64,000 nucleotides of DNA, taken from Parapedobacter composti (lineage in GTDB: Bacteria > Bacteroidota > Bacteroidia > Sphingobacteriales > Sphingobacteriaceae). The notes under the pieces were generated by a model. It made no database searches, was not told the DNA's origin, and was given only the letters and a program-made list of their open reading frames with translations. This document shows positions 62,430 to 64,000 of the stretch, in pieces. The first letter of the stretch is position 1, and each line of letters opens with the position of its first letter. A program made the translations under genes and the position numbers. The stretch is from the NCBI RefSeq assembly GCF_900112315.1, contig NZ_FOLL01000017.1:1-64000 (forward strand), written 5' to 3'.

Positions 62430-64000
62430 ATGAAAAAGAGGTGTCTTATTTTCGCAATGCTAATTGCGCTTGTGGGTGCGTCGTGCAGCAAACAAGGTTT
62501 TCTGGACCAGACGCAATCGACCGATCTGAATGAAAAGGTCGTGTTTTCAGACAGCGCCTACACCATCGATTTCCTTTCGAGTATGTATGCGGATATCGGT
62601 TTTGCTACCTGGCCAAAGCGATTTGGCGGGGGTGGGCTGGATGCATGCACGGATGAAGCGGAAGGCACCGGTTTGGGAAGTATCAATACATTCATTCAGT
62701 TTGCCACCGGTACGGTCAACTCAACTATGATCACGAAAGATGCCTGGACCACGGCGTACACAAACATCCGAAGGGCCAATATTATGCTCAAGAATCTGCC
62801 GGACGCTAAATTCGGTGAGGATATCAAAATAAGGGTTAAGGCAGAAACCCGCTTTTTGAGGGCGTATTACTATTTTATTCTGCTGGAGCATTATGGGGGG
62901 GTACCGCTAATGGGCGATAGTGTCTACCAGAAAGAAGACCGTGTTCCTGCCACACGTAATACGTTTGAAGAGTGCGTGGAGTACATCGTGGATGAATGTG
63001 ACGCCGCCGCAGAAGATCTGCCCTGGATGCATGTCGGTGAAAATTACGGACGCATCAGCAAAGCGGCCTGTTATGGACTGAAATCGCGCCTGCTGCTGTA
63101 TGCCGCCAGTCCGTTGTTTAACGGTGAGTCGGCGGTAACAGACGAGCGTTTGCGTTCGGTCGTCGGTTATCCTGACGTCAACCCTTCGCGGTGGGAGCGG
63201 GCAGAGGAAGCTGCGGCACAGGTGATTGAAGGTTCTGGCGGGCAATATCGTCTGCATGTCGATAACGAAACGGAACCTGGCTACGGGTTTTACGAAGTCT
63301 TCCAGTTGCGAAAGAACACGGAGTACCTACTGGCCCGGATGCAGGCTTCAAACAGTGACCTGGAAGGAATCTGGAATCCGCCAACCTTTGGCGTTACCAG
63401 TCCCGGTGCCCGTCCGTACCTGGAAGTCGTCAATGCGTTTGGTATGAAAAATGGTTTGCCTATTGACGATCCGGCGTCGGGGTATGACCCTGAACAGCCT
63501 TATAAAGACCGAGACCCAAGGTTTGCCAATACGATTACGCGGGATCAATCGCTGGTTTTTCACCGGGATGGATTGACAAGACGGCCCGTTAATATCTATG
63601 TCAATAAAACCGACCCCAATAACATCACTTCCGGCCAGGATGCCGTCTATAAAGGGACGCCAACCGGGTATTATACGTATAAGATGCTCAATCGGAATGT
63701 GGCGGCAGATTGGTTCAATACCTATACGCCGCGGTGCTTCCCCATCATCAGGTACGCGGAAATTCTACTGAATTATGCCGAAGCACGTAACGAACGGCTT
63801 GCCTCGCCCGACCAAGAGGTCTACCAAGCGGTGGAAGCCATCCGCGAACGGGCAGGCCTGTCGCCTTACCAACTGCGGGCCGGATTAACCCAAGCTGAAA
63901 TGCGGGAAATTATCCGAAATGAGCGACAAAAGGAATTGGCGTTCGAAGGACATCGGTTTTTTGACGTCAGACGCTGGAAGATCGCCGAGATGGTCGAAAA
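62430..64000 (+). CDS. SusD/RagB family lipoprotein, C-terminus beyond the window
   Basis: The first 523 codons are seen. The lipoprotein signal MKKRCLIFAMLIALVGASC starts at ATG 62430. SusD features: RRANIMLKNLP, ETRFLRAYYYFILLEHYGGVPLM (split at Phe), YAEILLNYAEARNER, IRNERQKELAFEGHRFFDVRRW. It should bind the locus's glycan at the cell surface. Unlike most SusD genes it is not preceded by a susC; a GH92 gene lies 44 bp upstream. The partner may follow beyond the window. Confidence 0.92.
   Translation, partial: MKKRCLIFAMLIALVGASCSKQGFLDQTQSTDLNEKVVFSDSAYTIDFLSSMYADIGFATWPKRFGGGGLDACTDEAEGTGLGSINTFIQFATGTVNSTMITKDAWTTAYTNIRRANIMLKNLPDAKFGEDIKIRVKAETRFLRAYYYFILLEHYGGVPLMGDSVYQKEDRVPATRNTFEECVEYIVDECDAAAEDLPWMHVGENYGRISKAACYGLKSRLLLYAASPLFNGESAVTDERLRSVVGYPDVNPSRWERAEEAAAQVIEGSGGQYRLHVDNETEPGYGFYEVFQLRKNTEYLLARMQASNSDLEGIWNPPTFGVTSPGARPYLEVVNAFGMKNGLPIDDPASGYDPEQPYKDRDPRFANTITRDQSLVFHRDGLTRRPVNIYVNKTDPNNITSGQDAVYKGTPTGYYTYKMLNRNVAADWFNTYTPRCFPIIRYAEILLNYAEARNERLASPDQEVYQAVEAIRERAGLSPYQLRAGLTQAEMREIIRNERQKELAFEGHRFFDVRRWKIAEMVE

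Noticed and set aside
1..64000. CRISPR arrays, rRNA genes, phage structural genes, replication origin
   Set aside because: No regularly spaced repeats, no rRNA sequence, no capsid/tail/integrase genes and no DnaA-box cluster were seen.

Overview
The window looks like a chromosome segment of a Bacteroidota, most likely a Sphingobacteriaceae relative (Pedobacter/Parapedobacter/Olivibacter type). The evidence is SusC/SusD pairs with GH92 glycosidases, a TonB-dependent receptor with a carboxypeptidase-regulatory N-terminus, few Shine-Dalgarno sequences, and promoters of the TTG-N20-TAnnTTTG type (best seen before tRNA-Leu and before the ribokinase gene). The genus is inference; no 16S rRNA gene is present.

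1-22.8 kb is mostly housekeeping and envelope genes. The left edge is the end of an insertion sequence that has cut off a TonB-dependent receptor. A Fur-like divergent control region separates the receptor from a PepSY membrane protein. Then follow a MATE exporter and a 2-oxoacid dehydrogenase E2 gene that overlap tail to tail, cinA, an LptD-like gene, a cell-wall amidase, an MCE protein, tRNA-Leu(UAG), trigger factor, a META/NlpE-like lipoprotein, endonuclease V, and small metabolic enzymes (MRJP-like protein, aldo/keto reductase, mutarotase, Nudix, HAD, LOG). A TetR/flavodoxin-fold pair shares two perfect palindromic operators, and a marR gene overlaps arr (rifampin ADP-ribosyltransferase).

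22.9-27.4 kb carries a large DUF3857/transglutaminase/DUF2569 protein and an alpha/beta-hydrolase gene broken by four frameshifts.

27.4-43.1 kb is one sugar-scavenging locus: a GntR/UTRA regulator, ribokinase, a GRP-type sugar permease, SusC, SusD, GH92 alpha-mannosidase, an ADP-ribosylglycohydrolase-family protein, then a class I aldolase, a Gfo/Idh/MocA dehydrogenase, a D-lyxose/mannose isomerase and a second PfkB kinase. The palindrome CTTGTATATACAAG lies next to gntR/rbsK and again before the aldolase gene, so one regulator probably controls both transcripts. The locus resembles the Bacteroides ribose-utilisation system (rus) with an added isomerase-kinase-aldolase branch.

43.1-49.5 kb looks AT-richer and accessory: Crp/Fnr regulator, extended SDR, small membrane proteins, an AAA ATPase, TetR with a palindromic operator, and an AlkD-like repair protein. 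It ends in a decayed Rpn/PD-(D/E)XK transposase-family gene that runs in frame into a TPR protein gene. 52-54.2 kb has an SDR-AraC pair and a CDGSH protein.

54.4-64 kb is a second polysaccharide locus: a DUF6377-type regulator, an SGNH hydrolase, two GH92 enzymes (one with Gln in place of the usual acid Glu, suggesting mannosyl-phosphate substrates) and a SusD gene cut by the window end, with no SusC before it.
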